The position numbers were made by a program, and so were the translations under genes. Shown here piece by piece: positions 20,904-30,250 of a stretch of 58,960 bases of DNA. The DNA lies in NCBI GenBank assembly GCA_015680685.1, contig MNCI01005578.1, forward strand, positions 444,586-503,545, given 5' to 3'. The notes beneath the pieces were generated by a model that saw nothing but the letters and a program-made list of their open reading frames with translations, searched no databases and had not been told where the DNA came from. Origin of the DNA: Gnetum montanum. Its lineage: Eukaryota > Streptophyta > Gnetopsida > Gnetales > Gnetaceae. Positions within the stretch are counted from its first letter, which is position 1. Each line of letters begins with the position of its first letter.

Positions 20904-21121
20904 CCCGGCCTTTAAGAGTTGGTCAAAGAGCTAGGACGGTTTCATCAATAAAGGCGTGTACTGAGAGGGTTCCTTCCTCTCGAAATTACGCGCACGGTTC
21001 GTCGGGTTTTGTGATGATGACTCTGGGGTTGTTGTGGGAGCGGGCTGATAGTAGTTAGTGGTGGTTGCGGGCGGTCTTTGTTGATGTGTGGTGTTTGTTT
21101 GGTGGGTTCCCGCTATTGCTG

Positions 21122-22108
21122 CTATAGTTGTCTTGGCCTTCTCTTTATCTTTTTAGTGTGTTGATTTTTGAAGGCCAAGTATGTCGGGTCATGGCTGTTT
21201 TGAGCCGCTTCCTCTATGTTTCTGATCTGTAAAAATGCCTGATTCACATCACATGCATTGAGGTAATAAAGTTTGGACTTAAAGAAATGGTTGACGGCCC
21301 CCTTCAGAATTGTAAGCAAATAGGTTGGAGAGATTGGTTCGTGCAGTTCGTTGACAGCTGCACTCCATCTCTGAATAAATTTCTGTGCAAGTTCAAGCGG
21401 TGCTTGCTTGATCTGCATGAGGCTGTCTAGCATGGCCTCGGGTTTCAAGTTGTACTTGAACCGGGTCACAAACTGGCGTAAAAGATCGTCCAAAGAGAAA
21501 ATAGAGTTCCTAGGCAGGACCCGGTACCAGTCGAGTGCTCTCCCTGCCAGAGACATGGGAAATACTCGGAGGATGGAGTGGGGCCAAGCTTGGAGCAGCG
21601 CGCATTCTAGCCGGAATGTTATAAGGTGCGCGTTGGGATCGGTCTCCTCGTTGTACTTGGTTAATGTGGGCAAGGGGACACCTTTAGGTAATGTTAGAGG
21701 TGGGACCGAAGAGCTGATAGGGTCATCGTTGTAGAAATCCACTACCTTTAACTCTCCCTCAGTGGCCGTTTTGAGGCGTTTTACCTCTTCAGTAAGCTCT
21801 TGCATTATCTTTTTGGCGTCTGCCCAATCTTGGGCGCTCAGTGATGCAGTGGCTTGGGGTTGCGGTATACTGTACAAGCTAGATTGTTGCGTGTTAGGCG
21901 GAAGGGCTGACAGCTGCGCGGGTGCTTGTGGCAAGGTTGCGGCGGGCGGCGCTACAGATGGCACGTGGTAGGGAAAGTGTTGTTGTTGGTGTTGCTGCAG
22001 CTGGGGTTGTGCTTGGGGAACATTGATTGGTTGAACCGCATGGGGTGGTGTATGGTGATGGGGAACTTGGTGCGGCGGCATTCCTCTTGCCGGCCATTGC
22101 CCCGCCAC
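21122..22108 (-). CDS. gag: Gag capsid-like domain of element C
   Basis: A frame of 328 codons. The first hundred residues are Pro/Gln/His-rich. The capsid-like domain follows with HLITFRLECALLQAW, RALDWYRVLPRNSI and RWSAAVNEL, and is closest in style to Ogre gag. Upstream the same frame can be followed toward an ATG at about 22918 through several stops, so the ATG at 22108 is probably internal. It ends at a TAG after KIKRRPRQL. Confidence 0.82.
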   Translation of the reverse strand: MAGQWPARGMPPHQVPHHHTPPHAVQPINVPQAQPQLQQHQQQHFPYHVPSVAPPAATLPQAPAQLSALPPNTQQSSLYSIPQPQATASLSAQDWADAKKIMQELTEEVKRLKTATEGELKVVDFYNDDPISSSVPPLTLPKGVPLPTLTKYNEETDPNAHLITFRLECALLQAWPHSILRVFPMSLAGRALDWYRVLPRNSIFSLDDLLRQFVTRFKYNLKPEAMLDSLMQIKQAPLELAQKFIQRWSAAVNELHEPISPTYLLTILKGAVNHFFKSKLYYLNACDVNQAFLQIRNIEEAAQNSHDPTYLAFKNQHTKKIKRRPRQL

Positions 22109-22918
22109 GTTATGGGCGAGGACTCCCTGTTAGGTCACGGTTGTTTGGGGAACTGTATGTGCTTGGACGTGTGGTATGAAATGGGTGGATGTGGATGCCG
22201 AAATCATGTGTGGCATCCCTATCACCTTTGGTGGGAGTGTTACCCCCAGGTTATCGAAAGGTGGCGGCACTTGTGAGAATGGGCCCGCCGCGACTGTGGG
22301 GATGAGTGTGAGTGGGAAGGTGTTGGGTTGGTGATCGCTCGGAAGAGGGACGTGGGCTAGTGCTACTATTTTCGGTGGTGGCTATTGAGCCTGGACGAAT
22401 CTAAGGTGTTGCAAGGGCATGAGTTCCCCTGTGCCAGGATGGAAGATGGGGTTGACTTGTGCTTGAGGGCTTAAAGTATGGTATGACTCTCCTTGCTCGG
22501 ATTGAGCGGCGAATCCATCCTCATCCTCCAGTTGGGGCTCTAGTGCGGGCTAGTCCAATGAATTGTTCCTTTGAAGGAGGAGTTATGTGATGAGTTCCGA
22601 ATATTGTTCAGGAACGGGAATCAAGTCGTACGGGGAAGGGATGAACTCTCGTCCCCCCTGTAATACAGCTCAAACTGCCTCTTCACCTTCAGTTCAGCTT
22701 GATCAACAGCCAAGTCAGCTTGTATCTTAATACAGATAAAGTTATACTAGTCCTGGGTAATGATGTTAGAGGCTGGGTCCCTCCCTTGCAGCCTTAGGGA
22801 TCGGCGGGGACCCGCTGTGGGTTGCATTCCTGGGTGTTGTGCGACGGGCTATTGGACAGCTATGGTGTCCATGGCGGTGGTCTGGGCGGTGAGAGCGGTG
22901 TTGTTAACAGGGTTCATG
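22109..22918 (-). pseudogene. N-terminal part of element C gag, broken
   Basis: Starting at an ATG near 22918, a minus-strand reading (MNPVNNTALTAQTTAMDTIA) continues with stops and at least one frameshift to join the gag frame at 22108. It contains acidic and Pro-rich segments. No ORF1-like gene of the kind known upstream of gag in Ogre is visible. Confidence 0.5.
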
Positions 22919-22974
22919 ATGCTATGTCACGGATAGGAGTAAGTCTGGAAAGGCGGAGTTGCTCTGTAATGTGG

Positions 22975-23800
22975 TGTGCAGTGTATACGCTTCAAAGGAC
23001 AGCGTATACAGCGTATACAACGTGCGCAGTGTATACAGCGTATATGGGCAACGTAGACGCTGGAAAGCGTACAAGGCGCAGGATGGGTCAGCGCAAAGTG
23101 GAACGGCGTAAGATAAGAGCATAAGACAGGGAGTAGTGTACAGCGTAAAAGAGGTGATTAGCGTAACACAAATGTAAGATAAGTTGTAGTGTAAAGGACC
23201 ACTTAGCGTAAAACTGGTGTTTAGCGTAAAACAGACGAACGTGACAAACTCAGCATAAACACAAGCTCAGTGTGAAACAAGCCATAGCGTAAAACAAAAG
23301 ATAGCGCGAAATAGGTGAGCGTACAATGGGTTACAGCGTAAACAATTTGCAGCGTAAAATTCACAGCGTAAACAGTTCACAGCATGAAACGGGCTCAGCG
23401 TAATATAAGTTGTAGCGTAAAACAAGTGATCGGCGTAACACAAGACCAACGAGTTGCGGCGTAAAACAAGACTCAGCCTAAAAGTAGAGAGCGTAAAGCA
23501 AGTTCAACGTAAAAGGTCAGCGTAAAACTGGGAACTAAGGTTCAGCGTGAAACGAGACAGCGTAAACAAGGCTCAGTTAAACGAGAGAGAGTGTAAACTA
23601 GGACGGCGTAGATAGTACACCGCGTAAACAAGATTCAGCGTAAACAATGCAGAGCGTAAAAACGAAGGGCAGCGTATGGTTTTCAGAGGGAAATTTTTAG
23701 AGGGGGCGTAAATATGGGACAGCATAGACCCTGGACAATCACAGGGTGGGGTTTTTTTTGGACAAGACAACGTAAACGCTGGAGGATTTTACAGGTAGCG
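22975..23800. repeat. Leader of element C with AGCGTAAA repeats and AGCGTATAC palindromes
   Basis: The 5' leader between primer site and gag is non-coding. From 23120 to 23790 it holds about 30 copies of AGCGTAAA(AC) or one-base variants at irregular 15-30-bp spacing. Four GTGTATACGCT/AGCGTATAC copies lie at 22980-23045. The same AGCGTAAA unit recurs in the R/U5 part of both LTRs (7300-7460, 24040-24170) and in the leader of the antisense gene. Confidence 0.7.
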
Positions 23801-23820
23801 ACGTGTAAGAGTTTTAGGAG

Positions 23821-23838
23821 GCCCTCCTTCTAGCGCCA
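23821..23838 (-). promoter_or_regulatory. Primer-binding site of element C
   Basis: The minus-strand reading TGGCGCTAGAAGGAGGGC begins five bases after the LTR edge (23844). The TGG start and position fit a tRNA primer site. I cannot assign the tRNA from memory. Confidence 0.6.
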
Positions 23839-23843
23839 ATTTC

Positions 23844-25019
23844 TGTACCGCCTGAAATCATCGGTCTCCGGCTGGAAGGAAAATAGAGGCCGCGGGATCG
23901 CAGGACGCGTACAGAAGACCCTGCCTTCACCTGAGGGCAAGCTGGAATGCAGCAAAGGCAAAGTACCTTGGGTGGTCCACACGCGGATCAGACAAGGATT
24001 TCCCCGCGCGTACGCAAAGTGCTAATACGCTGGGTTATGCGTAAACGGCGTGCAAGTGTAAACAGTAAAAATAGCGTAAAACATAAACAGATGCAAACGA
24101 AGCGCAGGCGTAAACAGACGTAAACAATGCGTGGGCCAAATTGACGTAAAACTGTAAAAGAACTTGCAGTGAATGTAAACAGTATAGAGTCAAAGTATAG
24201 TGCACCGGTCTAACGCAGTCATGTGAGAACACAAGGCGGACGAAAAGCCTCGGCGTACACAAGAATGACTCGGGCGATTTGCAGGGCGAGTGGAGCATAA
24301 GAGACTAATTCGCAGCGTGCAGGGCTTCCTAGCGTAAGAAGGTTTTCTGCTCTTTTGCGCAGCGTAAATGTTCTCTGGTCTCCTCCCGGATTTTTGCCAA
24401 CCGTCCGGATGAAGTGGAAAAATGGGGGTTTTATACAGGTTGTTACGCTAGACTCGGGATGGGAGACACATGGCGCGTTGACCGAGTGCATACACTTTAC
24501 GAATATACAAAATGTTACAACTGCTGGGCGTATACGCTGAAAATGCTGGGTGTGAACTGGGTGGAGATGCTGAGCGCTGGGCGTATATGTTGGGCGTATA
24601 CGCTGGTGAATGTTCGGCATATACGCCGAGCGTATACGCTGAAGGATGCTGGGCATACATGCCGGGCGTATACGCTGATAGATGCTGGGCGTACATGCCG
24701 AGCGCATACGCCGAAGGATGTCCACTTGCTTCAATCGTTGCTCTTCGGTGTTATCTTCATGCTGTCATTGGAGATCTTGTCGTCGAGCGTGTGCATCTGC
24801 AGTACCCGGGCGTGTACGCCAGAGTGCCGGGTGTATACACTGTATGCTGGGCGTATATACTGTATGTGTGATCTTGGCATATACACTGGAGTGTATACAC
24901 TGGCACCATGTACTTAGCAAAAACTAAGTGTTGCGATCATGCAGCTGGCGTCGTTCGTGAGTTCCAAGGTCCTGTTTGGTGTTGGACAAGTACTAAGCTC
25001 CGAATTTTGTGGTGTTTCA
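23844..25019 (-). repeat. 5' LTR of element C
   Basis: 1176 bp, beginning TGTACCGCC and ending TTTCA next to the CCCTA duplication. Bases 23844-24820 match the left LTR. The outer 199 bases (24821-25019) have no counterpart in the left LTR. TATA box on the minus strand at 24429-24436; palindrome array at 24526-24820 with further degenerate copies (GTGTATACACT) to about 24905. Confidence 0.85.
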
Positions 25020-25870
25020 CCCTACACCCAACCATACGAATTACAAGTGTTCACACACAATCTAGTCAAATTTTGTAGACCTTACATTCTTGAATACATA
25101 AGTTCCAAGATGTGAAAGCTAACCATGATAGTCTTTGTCCTCTCAAATACACTTGTGGAGCTTAATTATATGGTTAAGTGTAATTGAGGCACATGATTTT
25201 TATTATTTTATATTTTATTCATCTACAATTAATAATAAGTTGAAACTCAATTTATAAATCAATTCAACAACTCTAATTGCTAATTAATAACTAACTATCC
25301 TAACATAAGTATCCAGTCCTAATTTCTATGCACATCTTGAACACATATAATGTTGCTAGGTTATGAAATGTTAAGCATTGCTGGGATTACCAAGTATCAT
25401 ACACATACTTGAGGTAGTCGTACTTATGTGTTTAATCAACTACTATTTAATCTAGCTAGCTTACTTTAGCTTAATTACTTGGTAGTATTAAATGAAATTT
25501 CACAAAACATTAAATGCATAAATAAAATATTTAAGCTAGCCAAGGTGCTACAAGGTTTGATTAGAAAGCTCATATTTATTGTCGCGCACACTATCATTCC
25601 TAGGTACAACAGTTCTCAAATAAAGATTGGTACACTCAATGACTCCTACTATGGGCACTTTGGAAAATATTCTAACTCTGGAGAAAAGAAATTGCAAAAC
25701 CTCCGCTATGCTATGATAAAAACCTATTGAAACTATGTGCTCAAGTGCTATATTTATAAGCTAACACACACCCCACAATATCGAATATTTGATATGGCAT
25801 CTTGGGACTCAATATCATGAATCTGATATCAAGACTCTGATATTGGAGCTAGGCTAAATGTGGTTCATCA
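25020..25870 (-). repeat. 5' LTR of element D, outer part
   Basis: Continues the LTR broken at 7117 and ends TCATCA at 25870. It matches LTR A and B in overall order, including the ACTCTGGAG segment near 25680 and a tail at 25775-25850 with five degenerate GATATC units (AATATCG, TGATATCAAG and similar). These look like the palindromes of LTR A after CpG loss. Confidence 0.75.
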
Positions 25871-26330
25871 ATATGCTTCCATTATGCAACTAAAATTTTT
25901 TTAAGAGGATTTGCATTTATAATTTTTTTTGTACTCTGTGATGATGCCATGATAAAATTTTAAAATTTCTTGCATAGATGACTTAATATCTTTGACAAAA
26001 AATCCTCACTCATAAAATATCAGTCAATCTAACCTACTTCTAATTGTCCTTTCTATTGTCTCAAATTAAATTGATGTTGAAACCCTTATGGTAGAAATCC
26101 TCAATCCTAAAACCCTAACTGTCAAACCCCTTGCTACCTTAGATCAATGCTAAAACCTTCACTGCTAAAACCTTTGCTACTAAAACTCAAGTTCATTTGT
26201 TTGATAGATTTTTTGAATCTACATAAACATACTAAAATATTAGTATCAGTATTAGTATTAAATTTATTATAAATAAGATCAATCTTAGTAATTATCTCAT
26301 ATGCAACTTTACAGTTAAAAAAATAGATCT
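25871..26330. other. AT-rich flank of element D
   Basis: No coding frame or repeat family recognised. The stretch at 26080-26190 contains repeated CTAAAACC(C)T-like words, too irregular to call a telomeric array. Confidence 0.4.
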
Positions 26331-27085
26331 AATTTCATTTTAAAAATGTTTAGAAAATCTTGCTTTAATGTATTGTTAACTTAAAATAAATTATCAAGAT
26401 TAGAAATCAATTCTTGAAAATTCTTTCTTCTCATTCTATTTAGACCATAGAGACTAAAAGCCTTCTTCCATTGAATCCATCTATCATAACTATATAAATA
26501 AGAAATTGCAATAATTCTTAATTTGCTCAAAGTGATGCATAAATTAGGTGAATAAGTATCCCAATTTCTTTCATTAAAAGGAAGCCACTATGGACTAATT
26601 TGCTTAAGCATATCTTCTAAAACCATAATATGATTATAGCTCTAATACTGAGTATGCACAATGTCTTTCAAATTTGTTTAAGCACTAGAGAACCAAGAAT
26701 AGAAATGACTTGAGAAAAAGAACATTGAAGAAAGTTATTAGAAGATTAGTTGTAATCATTTTTTGATTTTCCTTACATAAGTTTGTTTTTGAGAAGGAGC
26801 ATACAAATATCACCTTCATTAATGTATTTTGCAATCCATTTTTCTAAAAGAAAAACACTTGACTTACAACAATTAATAAGGCCAAGTCCTTCATAGCTAT
26901 TGCTAGAGTAAAAATATTTCAAAAAACTCTCAAAATACCTTTACTATTTTGCTTAACAAACCATAGAAATTAATTAATAATTTTATTAATTCCATTATAA
27001 GAAACTTTTATTGAAGTCCAATAGCTAAAGTATATTTGTTTAATAACTAAAATTTTACTACCAAAGGTGAGCTTTTTTTTTTCTT
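26330..27085 (-). pseudogene. LINE-like ORF2 C-terminal fragment
   Basis: On the minus strand broken frames carry LTFGSKILVIKQIYFSYW, then a block corresponding to NKII..FLWF, then GLGLINCCKSSVFLLEKWIAK. The order and wording match the segment after RT in plant non-LTR (L1-type) retrotransposons, where LSLAGK, FLW and GGLGL motifs occur. Stops are frequent and no 5' part is visible. An (AT)n run at 27121-27136 adjoins it. Confidence 0.5.
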
Positions 27086-27600
27086 TCTATTTATCAAGCT
27101 TCTTTTCAATTTTGTCAACTATATATATATATATATGAGACTTAATTTGTAAAATGCAACCATTAAATTATTTAATAAAGTTGTGACTTGTGATTTGCAA
27201 GCTATAGGTTTGATTCAAAGAGATATGCTGAGATTTATATTATTTAGGAACATGATAGAAATATACATTTAGCAACTATGACATTAGGTAGATACCTTGC
27301 CATAATAAATCATTATGAAATCCTTTACCTACATTCACTATTAGTGCATCATAGATGAAGTAAAGGCACTACAATACTGATTTTTAAATAATGCTTATGA
27401 TTTATGTAAAGCGTATAAAATCAAAGGAATCATTACTTGGAGGCTCAAGCCTCATCTTGCCAAGATATATTTTGGAAGGACTAATAGATGAGTGAAAGCC
27501 TAATATCATTTTAAGTAGTTGCACTTATGTTCAAACTTAGGGCTTATGGCCTAAGAAATAAGCACTTTATCAACATTCTAAATGATGATTCTTATATGTT

Positions 27601-27900
27601 AAACTTATGTAACAATGAGATGTTAGCCTAGTGGTAAGACTCTTAATTTAAAATCTTTAGGTCATGGGTTTGATTCTAGTGGAGAATGTTGAGGTATAAA
27701 GTTGTAGTTGAACTATATATCTTGAGGTGTGCTTATATTACAATTATTTTGAGGTTCTAACATCTCTTCTAAACTTATGTAACAATGAAATATTAGCTTA
27801 GTGGTAAGAGTCTTAGAATAAAAAACCTAGATCATAGGTTCCACTATAATCAATAGTCTTGAGTTTTGAAAACTTTTCTATAAAAGAAAATTTGAAACTA
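27601..27900 (+). repeat. 170-bp tandem duplication with tRNA-like boxes (SINE-like)
   Basis: Two copies start at 27601 and 27771 with AAACTTATGTAACAATGA. Each contains a box-A-like TTAGCCTAGTGGTAAG and, about 35 bases on, a box-B-like GGTTTGATTCT (27667-27677; degenerate in copy 2). This is the arrangement of tRNA-derived SINEs. It is not a functional tRNA: no acceptor stem or cloverleaf can be drawn. Confidence 0.5.
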
Positions 27901-28350
27901 GTGTGATATAATAGAACCAATAGGGTTCAAGTCTATGAAATTAAAAATTCAATTTTATTATTATAAAAAATATGAACTACTAACAATTATTATTAAGCCC
28001 TAAATAGGAGGATGTGAGACTTTTGAGATTATATTAATAATAAATAGAAAAATTTAAAGTATATCACATGCTTAACACTAAGTAGAAAATGCCAAAAACA
28101 TGGAAAGGAAAAACTTTGCGATTTTAGGTTTGTCTACTCATTTGTACAATCTTACAATTAATAATTTCAAAAATCAAGAGAGAAATGATAGTCCTAGTCC
28201 TAACAACATTTACATCACTTTCAAAATTTATGCATTAGCTTAAAATAGCAAAAGAATACAATGTAGTAATGGAAAGCATTGAAGAAATATGAAATTTTGT
28301 CGGAGAGGAAGATTCAATAGAAAATGATGATACATATTTTCCATCATGGT
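27901..28350. other. Unassigned AT-rich sequence
   Basis: No coding frame, RNA gene or recognisable repeat seen. Confidence 0.4.
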
Positions 28351-29132
28351 TGTTGTCACAAAATAGAAGTTTGTATTAAATTTAGTTATTTAATTTAATA
28401 CATATGATTAATTTCTTAATCTTGTCAAATGCAAGTAGCTAATTGTTATTATTGTTATCATGTTGTTAATGTTTTTGTTAGTTTCTTACATAAGAGAATG
28501 CAATCTACTTGTTAGGATATTTTGTTAAAGTTTTGTATCCTTTATTTTACTACTATTGGAGCTTAGTCATAGATCTTCTAAATATTTATGATTAAATGTT
28601 GAAATCCAATTACCCAGGAAGTTTTTCTTTTGTCAGTTATCATGCCTTTACAAGTATTTGGCTATGCATATTTTATTCTTTATGCACATTTAGTGATGTA
28701 TATTCAATACTTACTATGCACATTTATTCTTTATTATGCACATTTAATTATATATCTTTTTATTTTATTGTGCACATGTGATTATATAATACTATGTTCA
28801 TTGAGTAATTTCTAACCTTGACCCTACCCAAAAAACATTCCTTATTACCTTTTGTCCTTAAACTAAGATCTAGAGCTCATTATTAATTATACTTTAATAT
28901 TGCATAAATTAGATTTGTTAAGGAAGTACCTTAGAATGATATCCTACCTAGAATATGACCTTCCCAATGTGTCCGAGATGTTCGAAAATGTAGGTTTTAA
29001 TCCTTACTTCACTAGAATTAAAGTTACAGCACTCTTAGTTTACTATAATACCATAAATGTAAATGTAAATGTAAATTCATATAAATGTAAAAGTCAATAT
29101 CAAATCACGTTCATGTAATATATATATATATA
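28350..29132 (+). repeat. Chromovirus-like LTR H, left part
   Basis: Aligns by eye with 46820-47316 (shared TTGAAATCCAATTA, CCCTAC.CAAA, TTAAGGAAGTA/TTAAGAAAGTA and a conserved end near 29030). The sequence stops in an (AT)n run at 29116-29132, where B is inserted, and resumes at 42787. Confidence 0.6.
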
Positions 29133-30071
29133 TAATGGGTTGCATTTTTGTCGACTACATCGATGAGGCCTCATTAACATGGTCTCATCGACGCATCGTA
29201 TCACGTGTCAACGAGGCCTCGTCAACATAGTCTCCACTTTTTGGCTATAAATACACACTTGCTAGCCACATTTATGGCATCAAGATTTTAGTAGTAGTGA
29301 AGCTCTTTCAGTTTTTTCATTTGAGAGTTAGAATATTTCTCTCAAGTGCTCACAGTAGGAGTCATTAAGTGTACAGATCTTTATTCGAGCATTGTTATAC
29401 CTAAGCACAATAGTGTGTGAAATAATAAAGATGAGCTTTTTGATAAACCTTGTAGCATTATGAATAGATTAAATATTTTATTTATGCATTTAATGTTTTT
29501 AATTATTTATAAATGTTTTTAATTATTTATTAAATATTTTTAATTATTTATTAAATGTTTTTCAATAGTTAAGCTAATGAAGTATTTAAATAAGATAAGC
29601 TAAACAGATTAAACACATAAGTATGACCACTTCGAGTGTAACATGTATTCGCTTGGTAATCCCAGCAGTGCTATTGCTTGGTACACCCAATAGCATAGCA
29701 CTTGGTAACCCAGCAATGGATACATGGGTTCAAGAAGTGTGTAGAGAGTGTGACTGGATGCTTATGTTAGGACTAGTTAGATACTAGTTAATTAGTTAAT
29801 TTAAATTAGTTAAATCCAATTAATTTTATCTTCCTTTGAACACCAAACCATAAAATACAAAATGATAAACATGATATGCCTCAATTACACTTAACCATAC
29901 TAGTGTATGTCACAAGTGTAATTGGGAAGATAACGATTGACCTTAAGGTAAAAATTCACTCCCTAGAAGACTAGAGCACCAGAAACTACAAAGTTCATAA
30001 AATTCAACTAGATCATGCATGAACTCTTGTGATTCATATGGTTCAGCATAAGGGTACCTTACTACTCATCA
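29133..30071 (+). repeat. 5' LTR of element B
   Basis: 939 bp, starting TAATGGG (decayed TGATGAG) and ending CTCATCA. GAGGCCTC palindromes lie at 29162-29176 and 29210-29226, a TATA box (TATAAATA) at 29246-29253, and GGTAAYCCAGCARTG repeats at 29650-29730. Confidence 0.88.
29158..29253 (+). promoter_or_regulatory. U3 promoter of element B 5' LTR
   Basis: Palindromes GATGAGGCCTCATTAA and AACGAGGCCTCGTCAAC, plus a half-site near 29185, end about 20 bases before the TATA box. The 3' LTR has the same layout at 41684-41748. Confidence 0.65.
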
Positions 30072-30072
30072 T

Positions 30073-30090
30073 TAGCACCATTGTCAAGGA
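30073..30090 (+). promoter_or_regulatory. Degenerate tRNA-Asp primer-binding site of element B
   Basis: TAGCACCATTGTCAAGGA, six mismatches from the intact site of A, all transitions. It lies one base after the LTR end. Confidence 0.75.
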
Positions 30091-30250
30091 CTTTGTTTGT
30101 TGAAATGTGCTCTATCTAAGATTAGTGAATATTATTTATATCGTTGGATGAACTCAAGGTCAACATCACTCTCAACGACATATAAATTACTAAGCACACT
30201 AATAATTTTATTCATCTTGCAAAATTTCTTCTTCTTTCCACAAAGGCAAA

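Larger units (their letters stand above)
7118..25019 (-). mobile_element. Element C: 17.9-kb Tat/Ogre-type retrotransposon carrying an antisense gene
   Basis: The order on the minus strand is 5' LTR (23844-25019), primer site (23821-23838), repeat-filled leader, gag (about 22918-20520), protease (20420-18807), a 5.9-kb insert holding a plus-strand gene (13648-18213), RT (about 12975-11660), RNase H (11658-11332), archaeal-type RNase H (11331-10880), integrase (10671-9533), a non-coding tail and the 3' LTR (7118-8142). The second RNase H domain, the Tat-type gag zinc motif and the YVDDIVVKS RT motif place it in the Tat/Ogre lineage. Its base composition is visibly more GC-rich than the surrounding elements. 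The 5-bp duplications CCCTA flank it exactly. Confidence 0.88.
4018..25870 (-). mobile_element. Element D: decayed Athila-type retrotransposon, host of A and C
   Basis: This is the right-hand part of an older minus-strand element. Visible parts are its 5' LTR (7095-7117 continued at 25020-25870), a degenerate primer site, gag and the start of the protease. Element A interrupts the protease at 4018. Element C (7118-25019) interrupts the LTR and is not part of D. Removing C and one copy of CCCTA restores the LTR reading GAGGTACCCCTACACCCAACC, which matches LTR A. The rest of D lies left of A, outside the window. Confidence 0.75.

Noticed and set aside
23120-23790. Regular AGCGTAAA repeats as a CRISPR array
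   Set aside because: Spacing is irregular, the repeat is only 8-11 bp and the setting is a plant retrotransposon leader.
26080-26190. Interstitial telomeric repeat
   Set aside because: CTAAAACC words are irregular and not in register with CCCTAAA.
27601-27690. A functional tRNA gene
   Set aside because: Boxes A and B are present but no acceptor stem, anticodon arm or terminator fits; the copies are SINE-like.
28596-28815. Membrane-protein-like small ORFs
   Set aside because: Low-complexity AT-rich sequence within the LTR-like region that aligns with 46985-47150.
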